64,000 nt of DNA from Sphingomonas sp. GTDB taxonomy: Bacteria > Pseudomonadota > Alphaproteobacteria > Sphingomonadales > Sphingomonadaceae. The stretch covers positions 62,001-126,000 of the forward strand of contig NZ_JAHBZJ010000004.1 in NCBI RefSeq assembly GCF_019635455.1, given 5' to 3'. The position numbers and the translations under genes are program-made. The stretch's first letter is position 1. Every line of letters starts with the position of its first letter. Below the pieces are notes generated by a model that saw only the letters and a list, made by a program, of their open reading frames with translations, was not told the DNA's origin and searched no databases. Of the stretch, positions 43,102 to 51,799 are shown piece after piece.

Positions 43102-44639
43102 GCCGGTTCCGTCGCCAGATAACGATCGCGCAATTCGCGCTTCAGCACCTTGCCGATCGCGCTGCGCGGCAGTTCATCGATCGGGACCAGCGCCGCCAGC
43201 CGCTGGGTCCGACCGAGTGTCGCGTTCACCTCGCTCAGGACGCGGTCCGCCGGCGTCGCATCCGCCGGGACATAGAAGGCGACCGGCGTTTCCCCCCATT
43301 GTTCGGACGGCACGCCGATCACCGCGCCGTCGCGCACCGCCGGGTGCCGCGCCAGTTCGGCCTCGATATCGCTGGGAAAGATGTTGAACCCGCCCGAGAT
43401 GATCACGTCCTTTTTCCGATCCATCAGGATCAGGAATCCGTCGGCGTCGAACCGGCCGACATCACCGTGACGGATGAACCGGTTGCCATCGGCGTCGAAC
43501 CATTCGGCCTCCGCCGTCGCCTGCCGCCGGCCGTGATAGCCCGTCATCATCGCCGGGCTGCGCCCCACCACCTCGCCCATCTCGCCGGGCGCGACCTCGT
43601 TCCCCGCCTCGTCGATCAGGCGAATGTCGTGACCGGGAACGGGTTGCCCCACCGTGTGCAGCTTGTCGGGATGGGCGGTCGCGTTCAGCAGGCAGGTGCC
43701 GCCGCCCTCCGTCATGCCGTAATATTCGACCAGCAGGCCGGGCCAGCGCGCCAATATGTCCGCCTTCAGCGCGGCGGCGAATGGCGCGCTGGTACAGGTT
43801 TTCAGGAGAAAGCTGGTGAGGTCGAACGCATCGAAATCCGGCATGGCCATGATCCGCTGATACTGGACCGGGACCAGCATCGCATGGGTGGCGCGATGCG
43901 CCTGCGCGGCCTCCAGGAACTTGCGCGCGTCGAACTTGCCCAGCAGCACCGCCGTTCCGCCCCATGCGATCGTCGGGATGAAGCTGACAAGGGTGGTGTT
44001 CGAATAGAGCGGGGTCGCGACCATCGTCACGCCCTCGGAAAAACCCGCCGCTTCGTTGCGGGCGATGTGCGCCCAGCGCATCGCATGCGGCTGGACGATG
44101 CCCTTTGGCGTGCCGGTGGTTCCGGACGAATAGATGATGTTGAACGGATCTTCGGGATCGATCGCCACTTCGGGCGGCGGCCCGGCGTTGGCGAGGAAGG
44201 CGTCGAGCGGCTCGCCCCCATCGCTGCCGTCGAGCGCTACCCGCCGCGCGGCGAGTGGGCGGTCGCCCAGCGTGGCGGCGGCGCCGGCGTCCAGGAACAC
44301 CACCGCGCTGCCGCTATCGGCGATCATCGCCGCCATCTGGTCGCCGGTCGCGGACGGCGCGATCGGTGCGGGCGCGCATCCCGCCCGGATCGCGCCCAGG
44401 AACACCGTCGCATAATCGATCGACATCGCCCCGACGATCGCCACCGCCTGCCGCTGCACCGCGCCCGCCCGGTGCAGGGCGGCGGCGACCGCGTCCATCC
44501 GTGCGGCAAGGTCGCGATAGGTCAGCGCATCCGCGTCGTGGATCAGGGCGATGCGATCGCCCCGGTCGCGGGAATGGGCGGCGATCAGGTCGGGCAACGT
44601 CCCGAACGGCTGCGTCAGGATTTCGGCGGCGGTGCGCAT
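43098..44639 (-). CDS. AMP-forming acyl-CoA synthetase
   Basis: A 513-residue ANL-superfamily ligase activating a carboxylic acid with ATP and CoA. Core motifs: P-loop IIYSSGTTGTPKGIV near residue 165, YGMTEGGGTCLLN near 300, GDVGRFDADGFL and DRKKDVIISGGFNIFPSDIE near 395-425, and the lysine motif SAIGKVLKREL near the C-terminus. ATG 44639 follows GGAGAGA. It is divergent from a GST/SDR pair (86-base gap) and coupled to the thioesterase. Chain specificity cannot be read from sequence. Confidence 0.94.
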   Translation of the reverse strand: MRTAAEILTQPFGTLPDLIAAHSRDRGDRIALIHDADALTYRDLAARMDAVAAALHRAGAVQRQAVAIVGAMSIDYATVFLGAIRAGCAPAPIAPSATGDQMAAMIADSGSAVVFLDAGAAATLGDRPLAARRVALDGSDGGEPLDAFLANAGPPPEVAIDPEDPFNIIYSSGTTGTPKGIVQPHAMRWAHIARNEAAGFSEGVTMVATPLYSNTTLVSFIPTIAWGGTAVLLGKFDARKFLEAAQAHRATHAMLVPVQYQRIMAMPDFDAFDLTSFLLKTCTSAPFAAALKADILARWPGLLVEYYGMTEGGGTCLLNATAHPDKLHTVGQPVPGHDIRLIDEAGNEVAPGEMGEVVGRSPAMMTGYHGRRQATAEAEWFDADGNRFIRHGDVGRFDADGFLILMDRKKDVIISGGFNIFPSDIEAELARHPAVRDGAVIGVPSEQWGETPVAFYVPADATPADRVLSEVNATLGRTQRLAALVPIDELPRSAIGKVLKRELRDRYLATEPA

Positions 44640-44725
44640 TCTCTCTCCTCGATTCGCCTGCAAGGCTAGGCGAAAGGCCGGTTCGCTGCCATACGCGATG
44701 TTCGAAAAGCGTGGGGAGCGGGCGG

Positions 44726-45340
44726 GTGATCTTCTATGATTCGGAGAAGGCGGCGCCCAATCCGCGCCGCGTGCGGATCTTCGCGGCGGAAAAGGGCATG
44801 GAGCTGCCGCGTCAGGAGGTCGCGCTGTTCCGCGGTGAACATCGCGGCGACGCCTATCGCGCCGTCAATCCGCTCGGCCAGACCCCCGCGCTCAAGCTGG
44901 ATGACGGTACGGTCATCACCGAAAGCGTCGCCATCTGCCGCTATCTCGAGGCGCTCCATCCCGATCCGCCACTGTTCGGCGAAGGGGCGGCCGGCACGGC
45001 GCTGGTCGAGATGTGGACGCGGCGTGTCGAACTGTTGCTGGGCTGGCCGGCGCGGATGGTGTGGGTCCACACCCATCCGCTCACCGCGCCGCTGGTGCCG
45101 CATCAATATACGGAATTCGGCGAGAGCAACCGGCCGCTCTATGCACAGGGACTGGCGCTGTGCGACGCCGCGCTTGCCGAAACGCCGTTCATCGCGGGCG
45201 AGCGGTTCGGCATGGCCGACATCGTCCTGCTGACCACGATCGATTTCGGCGTGTTCATCGGCCTGTCGCTGCCGGAGGAGATGGCATATCTCAACGACTG
45301 GCACCGCCGGGTGTCGGCCCGGTCGAGTGCGAGCGCATGA
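44726..45340 (+). CDS. Glutathione S-transferase family protein
   Basis: A 204-residue GST. The thioredoxin-like domain covers 1-80 (FYDSEKAAPNPRRVRIFAAEKG, NPLGQTPALKLDDGTVITESVAICRYLE), and the helical domain follows (FIAGERFGMADIVLLTTIDFG). GTG 44726 with GGGGAG ahead gives the family N-terminus. Its stop overlaps the SDR start by 4 bases (ATGA). Glutathione conjugation or isomerisation of an intermediate of the neighbouring pathway is plausible. Confidence 0.9.
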   Translation: MIFYDSEKAAPNPRRVRIFAAEKGMELPRQEVALFRGEHRGDAYRAVNPLGQTPALKLDDGTVITESVAICRYLEALHPDPPLFGEGAAGTALVEMWTRRVELLLGWPARMVWVHTHPLTAPLVPHQYTEFGESNRPLYAQGLALCDAALAETPFIAGERFGMADIVLLTTIDFGVFIGLSLPEEMAYLNDWHRRVSARSSASA

Positions 45341-46131
45341 GCGACGCGATGGCGGGGATGGTGGCGATCGTCACCGGGGGCGGCACCGGCATCGGCGCGG
45401 CGGTGGTGCGCCGGCTGGCGGCGCGCGGGGTCCGCTGCGTCATCAACTATGCGTCCAGCCGGGAGGCCGCGGAGGCGTTGGCGGCAGAGGTCGGCAACGG
45501 AGCGATCGCGGTACAGGCCGACGTCGCGCAGGACGTCCATTGCCGCGCGCTCGCCGGTGCCGCGCGCGATGCGTTTGGCCGCATCGACCTGCTGGTCAAC
45601 AATGCCGGGCGCACCAAATTCGCCGACCATGAGGATATGGAGGCACTGGACGCCAGCGACTTCATCGACATCTACCGGCTGAACGCCATCGCGCCGTTCC
45701 AGATGATCCGCGCCTGCGCGCCCGCGATGCGCGGCGGACCGGCGAGCGCGGTCGTCAACATCGCGTCGGTGGCGGGCATGTTCGGCAACGGGTCGTCGGT
45801 CGCCTATGCCGCGTCGAAGGGGGCGTTGGTCACGATGACGCAGAGCCTCGCCCGCGTGCTCGCGCCCGCGATCCGGGTGAACGCGGTGGCACCTGGCTAT
45901 GTCGGGACCGGCTGGTTCAGCGAGCGGATGGCGCCCGACGCGTTCGCGGCGTTCGAACGCTTCATCGCCGGACAGACGCCGATGGCGATGGCGCCCGGCC
46001 CCGACGACATCGCCGGGCCGATCGTCAATCTGCTCGATCCCGCCAGCCGCGTGATTACCGGCGAAACCGTCCTGCTCGACGCCGGCGCCCATCTCGACGT
46101 CGGGCTGTCGCGCCGTCCGGGGAAGGCGTGA
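45337..46131 (+). CDS. SDR family oxidoreductase
   Basis: A 264-residue short-chain dehydrogenase. The NAD(P) motif is TGGGTGIG near residue 14, NNAG near 90, catalytic serine in NIASVAGMFG and YxxxK in VAYAASKGAL. The TGETVLLDAGAHLD C-terminus matches classical SDRs. Translation is coupled to the GST gene. It probably acts on an hydroxy- or keto-intermediate; substrate unknown. It is convergent with the next GST gene, 4 bases apart. Confidence 0.92.
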   Translation: MSDAMAGMVAIVTGGGTGIGAAVVRRLAARGVRCVINYASSREAAEALAAEVGNGAIAVQADVAQDVHCRALAGAARDAFGRIDLLVNNAGRTKFADHEDMEALDASDFIDIYRLNAIAPFQMIRACAPAMRGGPASAVVNIASVAGMFGNGSSVAYAASKGALVTMTQSLARVLAPAIRVNAVAPGYVGTGWFSERMAPDAFAAFERFIAGQTPMAMAPGPDDIAGPIVNLLDPASRVITGETVLLDAGAHLDVGLSRRPGKA

Positions 46132-46135
46132 CGGA

Positions 46136-46843
46136 TCAGTCCTGCGGCACGGTCGTCGCGGTCTGCCCGAACAGGATCTTTTTCTGTGCGTCGGTCATCG
46201 CCGGATTGCCGGGGCGGACCTCTTCGCCCTTTTCATAGGCGCGGATCGTCGCCGGCCGCGCCGCGACCGCGTCGAACCAGCGGCGCACATGCGGGAAATC
46301 GGCCAGGTCCTGACCCTGCGCCTCATGCGGCACGATCCATGGATAGATCGCCATGTCGGCGATCGAATAATGCTCGCCCGCGACGAACGGCCTGCCGGCG
46401 AGCTGACGGTTCAGCACGCCATAGAGCCGGTTCGTCTCCTTGACATAGCGTTCCATGGCATAAGGGATCTTCTCGGGCGCGTAGCGGTTGAAATGGTGGT
46501 TCTGCCCCGCCATCGGCCCCAGCCCGCCCATCTGCCACATCAGCCATTGAAGGATCGTGGTACGCTCGCGCGTGGTCTCGCCGTAGAATTTCCCTTCCTT
46601 GAGCGCGAGATAGACCAGGATCGCGCCGCTTTCGAACACGCTGACCGGCTCACCGCCATCGGCCGGCGCGGTATCGACGATCGCGGGCATGCGGTTGTTG
46701 GGTGCGATCTTCAGGAAATCGGGGTCGAACTGCGCGCCCGATCCGATATCGACCGGATGAATCCGGTAGGGCGTCCCGGCCTCTTCCAGAAACAGGGTGA
46801 TCTTGTGACCGTTCGGGGTCGGCCAGTAATAGAGGTCGATCAT
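46136..46843 (-). CDS. Glutathione S-transferase (YghU/Ure2p-like)
   Basis: A 235-residue GST. The N-terminal YYWPTPNGHKITLFLEE and EFNPNN-like IAPNNRMPAIVD with FESGAILVYLA form the thioredoxin-like part, and the C-terminal domain has QWLMWQMGGLGPMAGQNHHFNRYAPE, characteristic of the Nu/Ure2p type that also has disulphide reductase activity. It follows the MFS gene by 30 bases on the same strand and may be cotranscribed. Confidence 0.92.
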   Translation of the reverse strand: MIDLYYWPTPNGHKITLFLEEAGTPYRIHPVDIGSGAQFDPDFLKIAPNNRMPAIVDTAPADGGEPVSVFESGAILVYLALKEGKFYGETTRERTTILQWLMWQMGGLGPMAGQNHHFNRYAPEKIPYAMERYVKETNRLYGVLNRQLAGRPFVAGEHYSIADMAIYPWIVPHEAQGQDLADFPHVRRWFDAVAARPATIRAYEKGEEVRPGNPAMTDAQKKILFGQTATTVPQD

Positions 46844-46873
46844 GTCGCGCGCATCTCCATCGTGTCGCCCGGG

Positions 46874-48106
46874 TCAGATGGGTTGCCCGTCGCCCGGCGC
46901 AACCGCCCGCGCGGGGCGCAGCAGCAGAAACACCAGCACGATCCCCGCCGCCAGAAAGGCCAGTGCAGCGGCGAGCGCGAAGGCGGCGCCCGGAAAGCCC
47001 CGCTCCGCACCCCATGCCAGCGTCTGGGTCAGGCCCAGTGGCCCCAGGATCGCGGCGAGGCTGGCGATGCTCGCCATGCCACCCTGCAACGCGCCCTGGT
47101 TCGACGCATCGGCCATCCGGCTCAGCATCGCGTTGAGCGAGGGGTAGGCGAGCGCCTGCAACGCGCCAAAGATCAGCAGCGCGTAGACCTGCCATCCGGC
47201 GTTCACGAAGGTATAGCCCAGATAGGTGAGCGCGCCGACGGTCAGCCCGATCATCACCGTCCGCGTTTCGCCCAGCGCGCCGATCGCGCGACCGGTCACG
47301 AACATCTGGGTCAGCGCCATCGCGACGCCGGTGGTCGCCAGCGACCAGCCGATCGCCCGTGCGTCCCAGCCAAGCGCGATCTCTGCAAAGAAGGCCCAGG
47401 TTGCCGGATAAACCTGATGCGACAGCTGCCAGACAAAGGCGACGACCAGCAGCGGGCGTGCGCCGGGAAGGCGGAATACCGGCATGAACGCGCCGAACGC
47501 GTTGGCACGGCGCCAATCGAACGGCCGGCGATGCGCCGGGGCCAGCGTCTCGGGCAGCCAGATCGAAATCCATGCCGCGTTGAGCGCCGCGAGCGCCGCC
47601 GCGGCCATGAACGGCGCGCGCGAACCGAAATCGGCGAGCAGGCCGCCGATCGCCGGGCCGATGATGAAACCGATGCCGAACGCCGCGCCCATCAGGCCAA
47701 AGGTCGCGCCGCGTCGCTCCGGCGGCGTCACGTCGGCGATGACGGCGTTGGCGGGACCATAGACCGCGCCGGCGATTCCCGCGATCAGCCGGCCCGCGAA
47801 CAGCCACGCGATGGTCGGCGCGAACGCCATCAGCGAATAATCGACCGCAAAGATCGCCATCGCCGCGAGCAGCACCGGCCGCCGTCCGAACCGGTCACCC
47901 AGATTGCCGAGGACCGGGCCGGCGAAGAAATGCGCTGCGGCGAAGACGATGGCGAGCCAGCCGCCGATGCGCGTGGCATCGGGCAGGGTCGTGCCGGTCA
48001 GGTCCACGATCAGGCCCGGCAGCACCGGCAGGACGATGCCGAACCCGATCGAATCGATCAGCACGGCGGCAAGCGCGATCGGCACGGCACGATGATGAAA
48101 GCGCAT
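46874..48106 (-). CDS. MFS transporter, TCR/Tet family
   Basis: A 410-residue permease with twelve membrane segments. ALAAVLIDSIGFGIVLPVLPGLI is typical of the drug:H+ antiporter-1 group (TetA-like), and motif A is GNLGDRFGRRPVLL near residue 72. It may export a drug or a pathway compound. ATG 48106 follows GGGGGACAG; the open frame extends 26 codons further but the sequence there is not membrane-like. The 166 bases to the divergent acyl-CoA dehydrogenase hold no site I can name. Confidence 0.9.
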   Translation of the reverse strand: MRFHHRAVPIALAAVLIDSIGFGIVLPVLPGLIVDLTGTTLPDATRIGGWLAIVFAAAHFFAGPVLGNLGDRFGRRPVLLAAMAIFAVDYSLMAFAPTIAWLFAGRLIAGIAGAVYGPANAVIADVTPPERRGATFGLMGAAFGIGFIIGPAIGGLLADFGSRAPFMAAAALAALNAAWISIWLPETLAPAHRRPFDWRRANAFGAFMPVFRLPGARPLLVVAFVWQLSHQVYPATWAFFAEIALGWDARAIGWSLATTGVAMALTQMFVTGRAIGALGETRTVMIGLTVGALTYLGYTFVNAGWQVYALLIFGALQALAYPSLNAMLSRMADASNQGALQGGMASIASLAAILGPLGLTQTLAWGAERGFPGAAFALAAALAFLAAGIVLVFLLLRPARAVAPGDGQPI

Positions 48107-48272
48107 CTGTCCCCCTGATCGTGCCGGCATAGCGGCCGCACGTGCGGGTGTCGCGGGAAATGCGCTTGACCGCGCGCGCGCCATACCGCAAATTCTAAAT
48201 CGTCAAATGAAGCACGCCGGCGCGGGACTCGCGGTCAGGCCCGACCCGGGCGGCGGAGGCAGGAGAGAGAAA

Positions 48273-49484
48273 GTGGCAACGCTCGCTGAACCCAGGACGG
48301 AAGGCGCGATCGACCGGTTTCGTGCCGAGGCACGCGACTGGCTCGCGGCGAATTTCCCGCCCGAACTGAAGGGCAAGGACAACAGCATGTCCGCGGTTGA
48401 GGGGCCGACGCAGGAAACGCCCGCGCAGAAAGCGTGGCGCGAGGCGATCGGCGCAAAGGGCTGGGGCGTGCCGACCTGGCCCGCGCAATATGGCGGCGGT
48501 GGCCTCTCGCGCGCCGAGGCAAGGGTGCTTCAGGAAGAGATGGCGCGGATCGGGGCGTGGAACCCGATCGGTGGCATGGGCGTGATGATGTTCGGCCCCA
48601 CCCTGCTCGAATATGGCAGCGAGGCGCAGAAAAGCGCGCACATCCCGGCGATCGCGCGGGGCGAGGTGCGCTGGTGCCAGGGATATAGCGAACCCAATGC
48701 CGGCTCCGACCTCGCCAATCTTCAGACCTTTGCCGAGGATCGCGGCGACCATTATGTGGTCAACGGGCAAAAGACCTGGACCAGCGGCGGCCAATGGGCG
48801 GACAAATGCTTCTGTCTGGTCCGCACCGACAAGAGCCAGAAGCAGGGCGGCATCACCTTTCTGTTGATCGATATGGATGCGCCGGGCGTCGAGGTGAAGC
48901 CGATTCAGATGATCAGCGGCATGTCGCCGTTTTGCGAAACCTTTTTCACCGACGTGAAGGTGCCAAAGGAAAATCGCGTCGGCGAAGAGGGGCAGGGCTG
49001 GACGATCGGCAAGCGGCTGCTCCAGCATGAGCGGACCAATTTGTCGGGCGGCGGATCGGCCTTTCGCATGGCCGGACCTTCGCTCGCAGAGGCGGCGAAG
49101 GCCTATGCCGGCGTCGATGCGGAGGGGCGCATCGCCGATTCGGATCTGCGCGCGCGGATCGCCAAATGGGAAATGGACTGGCGCACCTTTCAGCTGACCG
49201 CGATGCGGGTGATGGCCGAATCAAAGGCGGTGGGCGGCGTGTCCGAAGTGTCGTCGATCCTGAAGACCGTCGGCACGAAGCTGGGCCAGGAACGCGCCGA
49301 GCTGATGATCGAGATTCAGGGGATGGACGGGCTTGGCTGGGAGGGCGAGGGCTTCACCCCGGCGCAGCTGCACGGCGTGCGCGCGTGGCTCTTCGGCAAG
49401 GCGACGACGATCTATGGCGGATCGACCGAGATCCAGAACAATGTGATCGCCAAGCGCATCCTGGGGATGCTGGACCACCAGTAA
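48273..49484 (+). CDS. Acyl-CoA dehydrogenase (large type)
   Basis: A 403-residue FAD enzyme. N-terminal helical domain to about 130, middle domain with WCQGYSEPNAGSDLANLQT and GQKTWTSGGQWADK, C-terminal four-helix domain ending in YGGSTEIQNNVIAKRILGM. It introduces an alpha-beta double bond in an acyl-CoA. GTG 48273 follows GGAGAGA; an earlier ATG would add a Gly/Pro-rich tail. A second, shorter dehydrogenase gene follows, and such pairs often form heterotetramers. Confidence 0.93.
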   Translation: MATLAEPRTEGAIDRFRAEARDWLAANFPPELKGKDNSMSAVEGPTQETPAQKAWREAIGAKGWGVPTWPAQYGGGGLSRAEARVLQEEMARIGAWNPIGGMGVMMFGPTLLEYGSEAQKSAHIPAIARGEVRWCQGYSEPNAGSDLANLQTFAEDRGDHYVVNGQKTWTSGGQWADKCFCLVRTDKSQKQGGITFLLIDMDAPGVEVKPIQMISGMSPFCETFFTDVKVPKENRVGEEGQGWTIGKRLLQHERTNLSGGGSAFRMAGPSLAEAAKAYAGVDAEGRIADSDLRARIAKWEMDWRTFQLTAMRVMAESKAVGGVSEVSSILKTVGTKLGQERAELMIEIQGMDGLGWEGEGFTPAQLHGVRAWLFGKATTIYGGSTEIQNNVIAKRILGMLDHQ

Positions 49485-49496
49485 GGCACGATGATC

Positions 49497-49593
49497 GTCA
49501 TCCCGGCCGCCTGCCGGGATCCGACGCGCCGCCAGTGGGTATTTCGGCGGCGTGCGTGCGGAAACATGGATGCCGGAACCGATCCGGCATGAC
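49497..49593. repeat. Composite palindromic repeat (REP/BIME-like) between the two dehydrogenase genes
   Basis: Three consecutive hairpins: ATCCCGGC/GCCGGGAT (49500-49507, 49513-49520), CGCCGCC/GGCGGCG (49527-49533, 49546-49552) and ATGCCGGA/TCCGGCAT (49570-49577, 49583-49590). The outer ends GTCAT and ATGAC (49497-49501, 49589-49593) are also complementary. It fills the 137-base gap between two genes that otherwise look like one operon. Confidence 0.65.
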
Positions 49594-49621
49594 GCGATCG
49601 AGGGTTTGAGAGGGACTGAAC

Positions 49622-50692
49622 ATGGCCGTTCTGAACGACGAACAGGTGATGCTGCGCGATATGGCGCGCGAATGGGCGACCAATGAGAGCCCGGTCGGCG
49701 CGTGGCGCAAGGTGCGCGACGCGGGCGGGGCATCGGGCTTTGATCCGCAGGCATTTTCGACGATGGCCGAAATGGGCTGGACCGGGATCATCATTCCGGA
49801 GGCGCAGGGCGGCAGCGATTTCGGGTGGCTGAGCCTGGGCCTGGTGGTTGAGGAGCTGGGCAAGACCATGGCCGCCAGCCCGATCGCGGCGTGCGCGGCG
49901 GCAGCCTCGGCGATCCTGCTTGGCGGCAGCGCGGCGCAGAAGGACGCGTATCTGCCCCGCATCGCGAGCGGCGAGCTGATCGCGACGCTCGCGGTGGATG
50001 AGGGGCCGCGCCACGACCCCGGCGCGATCGCGAGCCGCGTCGCGGATGGCAGGCTGAGCGGGACGAAGGCGTTCGTGGCCGAAGGGGACAGTGCCGGCCT
50101 GTTCGTCGTCGCCGCGACCGACGGGCTCTATCTGGTCGAGGCGGGCGAGGGCGTCACCGTCGATCGCCGACATCTGGTCGATTTCCGCAGCCATGCGCGG
50201 GTCGTGTTCGACGGTGCGCCGGCGGAACAGCTGACGGGCGGGGGCGATGGCCTGCTGACCGCGGTGACCGACCGTGCGGCGGTGCTCGTGGCGGCGGAGA
50301 TGCTGGGGATGGCGGGACAGGCGTTCGACACCACGCTCGCCTATCTGAAGCAACGGGTTCAGTTCGGGCAGGTGCTGGCGACGTTTCAGGCGCTTCAGCA
50401 TCGCATGGCGAACCTGTTCAGCGAGATCGAGCTGATGCGTTCGGCGGTCGAGGCGGGACTCGCCGCGATCGATGCCGGCGGCGATACGCGACAGGCGGCG
50501 TCGCTCGCCAAGGCGAAGGCGAACGAGGTCGGGCATCTGATGAGCCGCGAACTCATCCAGCTTCATGGCGGCATCGGCATGACGGACGAATATGACGCGG
50601 GCTTCTACCTCAAGCGGATGCGCGTGCTTGAACAGATGTGGGGCAACACCGCCTTCCACCGCGACCGTTTCGCCCGGTTGAGCGGCTTCTGA
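49622..50692 (+). CDS. Acyl-CoA dehydrogenase family protein (short partner)
   Basis: A 356-residue protein of the acyl-CoA dehydrogenase fold. MAEMGWTGIIIPEAQGGSDFG is the N-terminal signature; the C-terminal domain has QRVQFGQVLATFQALQHRMANLFSE and LHGGIGMTDEYDAGFYLKRM. The middle domain lacks the clear SEPNAGSD motif of its neighbour. In actinobacterial steroid pathways two such unequal dehydrogenases form an alpha2beta2 enzyme, which this pair resembles. Whether it keeps the catalytic base I cannot decide by eye. Confidence 0.9.
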   Translation: MAVLNDEQVMLRDMAREWATNESPVGAWRKVRDAGGASGFDPQAFSTMAEMGWTGIIIPEAQGGSDFGWLSLGLVVEELGKTMAASPIAACAAAASAILLGGSAAQKDAYLPRIASGELIATLAVDEGPRHDPGAIASRVADGRLSGTKAFVAEGDSAGLFVVAATDGLYLVEAGEGVTVDRRHLVDFRSHARVVFDGAPAEQLTGGGDGLLTAVTDRAAVLVAAEMLGMAGQAFDTTLAYLKQRVQFGQVLATFQALQHRMANLFSEIELMRSAVEAGLAAIDAGGDTRQAASLAKAKANEVGHLMSRELIQLHGGIGMTDEYDAGFYLKRMRVLEQMWGNTAFHRDRFARLSGF

Positions 50693-50709
50693 CACGGCGG
50701 GATGCGAAA

Positions 50710-50734
50710 GCGGCGGCGCACCTGGCGCCGCCGC
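50710..50734. terminator. Strong GC hairpin between convergent genes
   Basis: Arms GCGGCGGCGC (50710-50719) and GCGCCGCCGC (50725-50734) pair perfectly around a 5-base loop, 18 bases after the dehydrogenase stop and 13 bases past the MerR gene end. No T run. Likely transcription end for both. Confidence 0.55.
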
Positions 50735-50746
50735 TGCCGCCTGCGC

Positions 50747-51529
50747 CTAACCGGCCGCGTGCCGGGCGCGTCCGGCGGCCTGGATGAACTGGAACACCTC
50801 GGCGTCGAAGCCGGGGTCCGGTCGCGCACCGGCCTGTTCCTGCCAATTGCCCATATCCTCGTACATGCGCTGTACCCCCGCCTTCATTGCCGGGGTGGCG
50901 ACCGCGTTGAACGGGGCCAGCAACTCGCACCATTCGGCGTAGAATGCCTGTGCCTGGTCGCTCGCGGGATCGAGCGGAAGCGCCGCCTTGATCCGCGCCC
51001 CGATGTCCTGCCACTTCGCCGCATAGGCTTGCTGGTCGAAATCGGCGGGCATGGTGCCGGCGGCTTGTGCGAATTGCGCCTTTTCAGTGTCGGTGAAGTA
51101 GCGGGACGTGACCTTGTCCCATTGTTCCTGTTGGCTCACGAGCTGTTCTCCTTGTTCGATCAGCGAGCAGAATGTCGCGATGTCGAGGGGCTCGCTGCGC
51201 TCGACACGGGACCGGGTATCGGCAAGCAGGCGCCGCGCACGCGCGATCGCGGCCGCCTGTTCGTCCAGCACGGATAGTTGCGCATCGATCAACTGCCCCA
51301 GATCGAGCGCCCTCCGCGCAAGCAGCCGCTGCACCTGCGCGAGCGTCAGTCCCGCGCGCTTGAGCGTCAGGATCTGGTGCAGCCGCGCGAGCTCGGCCGG
51401 GCCGTAGCGGCGCCGGCCCGACTGGGTCCGCAATGGGGCGAGCAGGCCACGCGCTTCGTAAAAGCGCAACGCGCGGGCGCTGATCCCGGTGCGCCGGGCC
51501 ACGTCTGCAATGTCGAGCGAATCGTCCAT
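50747..51529 (-). CDS. MerR family regulator with TipAS-type ligand domain
   Basis: A 260-residue regulator. MerR HTH at about 6-75 (IADVARRTGISARALRFYEARGLLAPLRT, RRYGPAELARLHQI), a dimerisation helix near 80-115 and a C-terminal TipAS-like domain (about 140-255: YFTDTEKAQFAQAAGT, WQDIGARIKAALP, MYEDMGNW). TipAS domains bind antibiotics or other amphipathic ligands. It is divergent from the TonB receptor gene with a 270-base gap. A dyad inside a 19-base promoter spacer just before its start codon suggests autoregulation. Confidence 0.9.
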   Translation of the reverse strand: MDDSLDIADVARRTGISARALRFYEARGLLAPLRTQSGRRRYGPAELARLHQILTLKRAGLTLAQVQRLLARRALDLGQLIDAQLSVLDEQAAAIARARRLLADTRSRVERSEPLDIATFCSLIEQGEQLVSQQEQWDKVTSRYFTDTEKAQFAQAAGTMPADFDQQAYAAKWQDIGARIKAALPLDPASDQAQAFYAEWCELLAPFNAVATPAMKAGVQRMYEDMGNWQEQAGARPDPGFDAEVFQFIQAAGRARHAAG

Positions 51530-51535
51530 GGGGTG

Positions 51536-51566
51536 ATTATGCCAGTTGACGCAACGTCAAGTTCAA
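51536..51566 (-). promoter_or_regulatory. MerR-type promoter with 19-base spacer and dyad operator
   Basis: On the minus strand the -35 is TTGAAC (51561-51566), the -10 is CATAAT (51536-51541), and the spacer is 19 bases, the stretched length on which MerR proteins act. Inside it lies the perfect dyad TTGACG-N3-CGTCAA (51546-51560). Only 6 bases separate the -10 from the ATG of the MerR gene, so the transcript would be leaderless or nearly so. Confidence 0.65.
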
Positions 51567-51799
51567 GCCGGAAAAGGCGTCGCCAGCGATCGCCGCCGGA
51601 CCGTTTCGACGGCAATCCCCCTTTTCGAATGAAGGTTCACCATACCGGTATGGGGCGATCGCGGGCTTTCGATGCGCACCACACCTCCAATTAGGTGGCG
51701 ATTAGCAACCGATTTTGGCCTTGACCATCTCATCCAAAATGTTTCTATTCGAGTTTGCGGTATGGAACCTTGGAGCGTTTCAGCCGAACGGGAGACGAG

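Noticed and set aside
46289..48118. Plus-strand open frame across the GST and MFS genes
   Set aside because: It is Arg-rich, spans two real genes in antisense and contains no domain.
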